Assembly (NCBI GenBank): GCA_036266155.1
Contig: DATANR010000016.1
Coordinates: 1 to 6,561 of the forward strand
Length of the DNA: 6,561 bases
Reading direction: 5' to 3'
Source: SIAJ01 sp036266155
Lineage (GTDB): Bacteria; Planctomycetota; Planctomycetia; Gemmatales; Gemmataceae
The position numbers and the translations under genes were made by a program. Under the pieces are notes generated by a model that did no database searches, had not been told where the DNA came from, and saw only the letters and a list, made by a program, of their open reading frames with translations. Below are positions 4,660-6,561 of this stretch, piece after piece. Numbering within the stretch: the first letter of the stretch is position 1; each line of letters opens with the position of its first letter.

Positions 4660-6561
4660 TCACCTCAATGTGAATGACCGCTTGGATCCCGCGACGATGA
4701 TTGGAACGACGTCGCTGACATCGATCGTGTAGCGAACGGCGCGCCGGGACTGCATCAGGTTATTGGGATTGAAGAAAATGATGCTGATATCCCAACAGTC
4801 GTAGTCTGGCCGGCATATCGGGCTCTTTGTGACGGTAATGGTGTCAAGCTCAAGTCCGCTGAATGGCTTGTCTTCTGCCTCATTGGCAAAAATCCCTTGA
4901 ACAAACAAGGAATCTGTGACGGCATAGTTCAAGGCGCGATCTTGCGGGGTCAGTCCGAGATTCCGCGTCTGCTCGAAGATACGGTCGAGGAAGATGCGCA
5001 TTGCTGCCTGAGCATTTTCACCGGCGCCTACCATTCTGGAAATCGTGTTGAGCAAGATTGCCGTTGTCCAGTTGGCCATGCCTCGGTGGTCAGGAACGAC
5101 TACAGGCACGGTCTCTCCCGTGAATAGGCGTGTGCTTCCCGCAATTGTCCCCGCCAGCGACATCCGCTCCGCGCCCTTTCCAACCTTGGGGCCTTCTACC
5201 CGACTATCATTTGGGTCGGGCTCGGGAAGTTGATCTCCCAGGAATGAAACGAGAATGTCGTAGATGTCTTCCGAGAATGGGCCGCGAGGAGCAATGGCAT
5301 AAACTGGTGTCTCATCGATCTCGAGGATCCATATCAGCGACGTGACGTCTGTTCGCGCACCAAAGACCGGCCCGTTCAGGATCGTGTAGTCACCGGCGAC
5401 GGAAGGACGGTGGGTTAAATAACGATACATATCCTCCGCCGAATCGACATTTGGGACACCGATGTTCAGCGGCGCTGAACGAACGGCGTTGCGGAAATAC
5501 TCGCGGCGCGATCGCGTGCCGAAGTCATAGCTAAGCTTGCCGATCGCGAAGACTTTCTGCGGTCCGTTTGCATTCGGTTTGGCCCCGCCGCCGCAACCAC
5601 AGTCCGACGGCAGCACTGCCGGCGCGACAGCGCATTCCGCGGGCAGCACAGCCGGCGGTATGTCGAAGGGTCTGTTGAGCCGCGTGGACGGCTGGGGAGC
5701 CTCGCCATTCATGACGGACTCAGAGGGTTGGACGCTCAAATCCACATTGTCGCCCATGATACCTGTCCTTTCCAGAACGAATAAAGTTGCCTTAGGAATC
5801 TTCAGTCTACCGGCTAATAGTTTTTGACACTCCGTTGATTCATCGTCATCGCACCCGTCCGCGGTCTTCAGAAGTGCATCCTTAACGATGGCCGCAGAGA
5901 TTGGCTTCCCATTAAGAGATTGCAAACTCATCAGCAAGGCTGCAACGCCGGATACGATGGGCGTGGCGAAACTGGTGCCGGTGCGAATCGAGGTAATATG
6001 TCCGGGTGAAGCTCCTTTGATGCGTTCACCCGGTGCGAGGACGCCCTGTCTGCGGTAGCGTTCACCCCAATTGCTGAAGTCCTTCGGTTCGCCAGCTTGG
6101 TTCATCGCTCCGACAGCGAGAACGTTTTCGACGGCACCTGGAACATGCAGGCAGTCACAACCCTGATTGCCCGCGGCAGCGATGATCAGAACTTTCTGTT
6201 GGTTACAGTCGCGGATGACGTCCGCGAGGAGTGGATGCGCTTCGCCGGACGAAGAGAACTGTCCGCCACTGATATTGACGATCAAACCTTTGCAGCTTCT
6301 CTTACGTGCATAGTCGATCGCAAGTGTAATGGCTCTTGCTAGGTCCACCTGCGAACAGGGAATCACCGAATGGTCCGGACCATCAGTGAACACCGGTATA
6401 ATGACGCCGCAGCAACGCGGCGCAATTCCTTTCACAGGCCCTGCATGCTGGCCGAAGATTACACTTGTGACATGAGTGCCATGTTCTAGCGAGGGACCGG
6501 CTGAGACGGGAATACCTGTACCATCAAGTTGTGAGAGATTCGCGCCCTGAAGTGTGGGGTG
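4660..6561 (-). CDS. PatA/PatG-type subtilisin-like RiPP maturation protease (5' end outside window)
   Basis: 633 codons are visible; the frame is open to the right edge, so the N-terminus is missing. Numbering from the first visible codon, the catalytic His is in HGTHV (His27), the oxyanion Asn in AAAGNQG (Asn132) and the catalytic Ser in GTSFATP (Ser197). The catalytic Asp should lie just outside the window. Features of the cyanobactin PatA/PatG subtilases are the HPTLQGANL start and the pairing with a distinct C-terminal half. That half begins KVFAIGKLSYDFGTRSR (336-352) and ends with CWDISIIFFNPNN (589-601) and RYTIDVSDVVPI, as in the PatG C-terminal region. A Pro/Cys linker (about 300-330) with CGCGGG joins the two halves. 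In cyanobactin pathways PatA cuts the leader and PatG cuts and cyclises the core. Here the gene precedes four Cys-rich peptides, so leader removal is the likely role. Macrocyclase activity cannot be judged. Confidence 0.93.
   Translation of the reverse strand, partial: HPTLQGANLSQLDGTGIPVSAGPSLEHGTHVTSVIFGQHAGPVKGIAPRCCGVIIPVFTDGPDHSVIPCSQVDLARAITLAIDYARKRSCKGLIVNISGGQFSSSGEAHPLLADVIRDCNQQKVLIIAAAGNQGCDCLHVPGAVENVLAVGAMNQAGEPKDFSNWGERYRRQGVLAPGERIKGASPGHITSIRTGTSFATPIVSGVAALLMSLQSLNGKPISAAIVKDALLKTADGCDDDESTECQKLLAGRLKIPKATLFVLERTGIMGDNVDLSVQPSESVMNGEAPQPSTRLNRPFDIPPAVLPAECAVAPAVLPSDCGCGGGAKPNANGPQKVFAIGKLSYDFGTRSRREYFRNAVRSAPLNIGVPNVDSAEDMYRYLTHRPSVAGDYTILNGPVFGARTDVTSLIWILEIDETPVYAIAPRGPFSEDIYDILVSFLGDQLPEPDPNDSRVEGPKVGKGAERMSLAGTIAGSTRLFTGETVPVVVPDHRGMANWTTAILLNTISRMVGAGENAQAAMRIFLDRIFEQTRNLGLTPQDRALNYAVTDSLFVQGIFANEAEDKPFSGLELDTITVTKSPICRPDYDCWDISIIFFNPNNLMQSRRAVRYTIDVSDVVPIIVAGSKRSFTLR

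Noticed and set aside
3603..6561. A classical cyanobactin cluster
   Set aside because: There is no YcaO cyclodehydratase or prenyltransferase in the window, no short repeated core cassettes, and no AYDG-like follower sequence; only the protease and the motif are shared.

Overview
The window looks like planctomycete DNA, probably of a Gemmata-type lineage. The reasons are a secreted TIGR03067-type protein (a family described mainly from planctomycetes), a DUF2262-type protein, a high G+C content, and a PatA/PatG-type subtilase next to short Cys-rich peptides. This assignment comes from family knowledge and not from any database comparison. No rRNA, tRNA, CRISPR array or complete insertion sequence was seen.

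The left part (284-2279, minus strand) is a compact gene string read right to left. A DUF2262-type protein is followed by a secreted TIGR03067-type protein, a small zinc-ribbon-like protein and a PD-(D/E)XK nuclease-fold protein. The first three are joined by ATGA stop/start overlaps and the fourth follows after 45 nt. A 20-bp perfect palindrome lies just past the end of this string. A plus-strand frame at the left edge may be the tail of a convergent gene.

The middle (2280-3602) is sparse. It holds one plausible small plus-strand protein (2750-3097), an eroded minus-strand frame resembling the C-terminus of an SRAP/YedK protein (3112-3330), and a perfect 10-bp hairpin (3511-3535).

The right part (3603-6561, minus strand) is the main interest. 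A subtilase of the PatA/PatG type runs in from the right edge with a PatG-like C-terminal half. Four tandem genes for short Cys-rich peptides of 63-78 residues follow, all on the same strand with gaps of 49, 76, 20 and 33 nt. All four peptides begin M-[KR]-[LI]-P-x-x-T. At residues 23-36 all carry G-[VM]-x-[PAT]-[SA] (GVEAS, GVAPA, GMNTS, GVTPS), which resembles the G-[LV]-E-[AP]-S protease recognition sequence of cyanobactin precursors. After this motif the sequences diverge strongly and contain 8, 6, 8 and 8 cysteines. The simplest reading is a RiPP (ribosomally made, post-translationally modified peptide) locus. In it, one PatG-like protease would cut a shared leader from four different Cys-rich core peptides. 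No YcaO cyclodehydratase, prenyltransferase or transporter lies within the window, so the chemistry and fate of the products are open.
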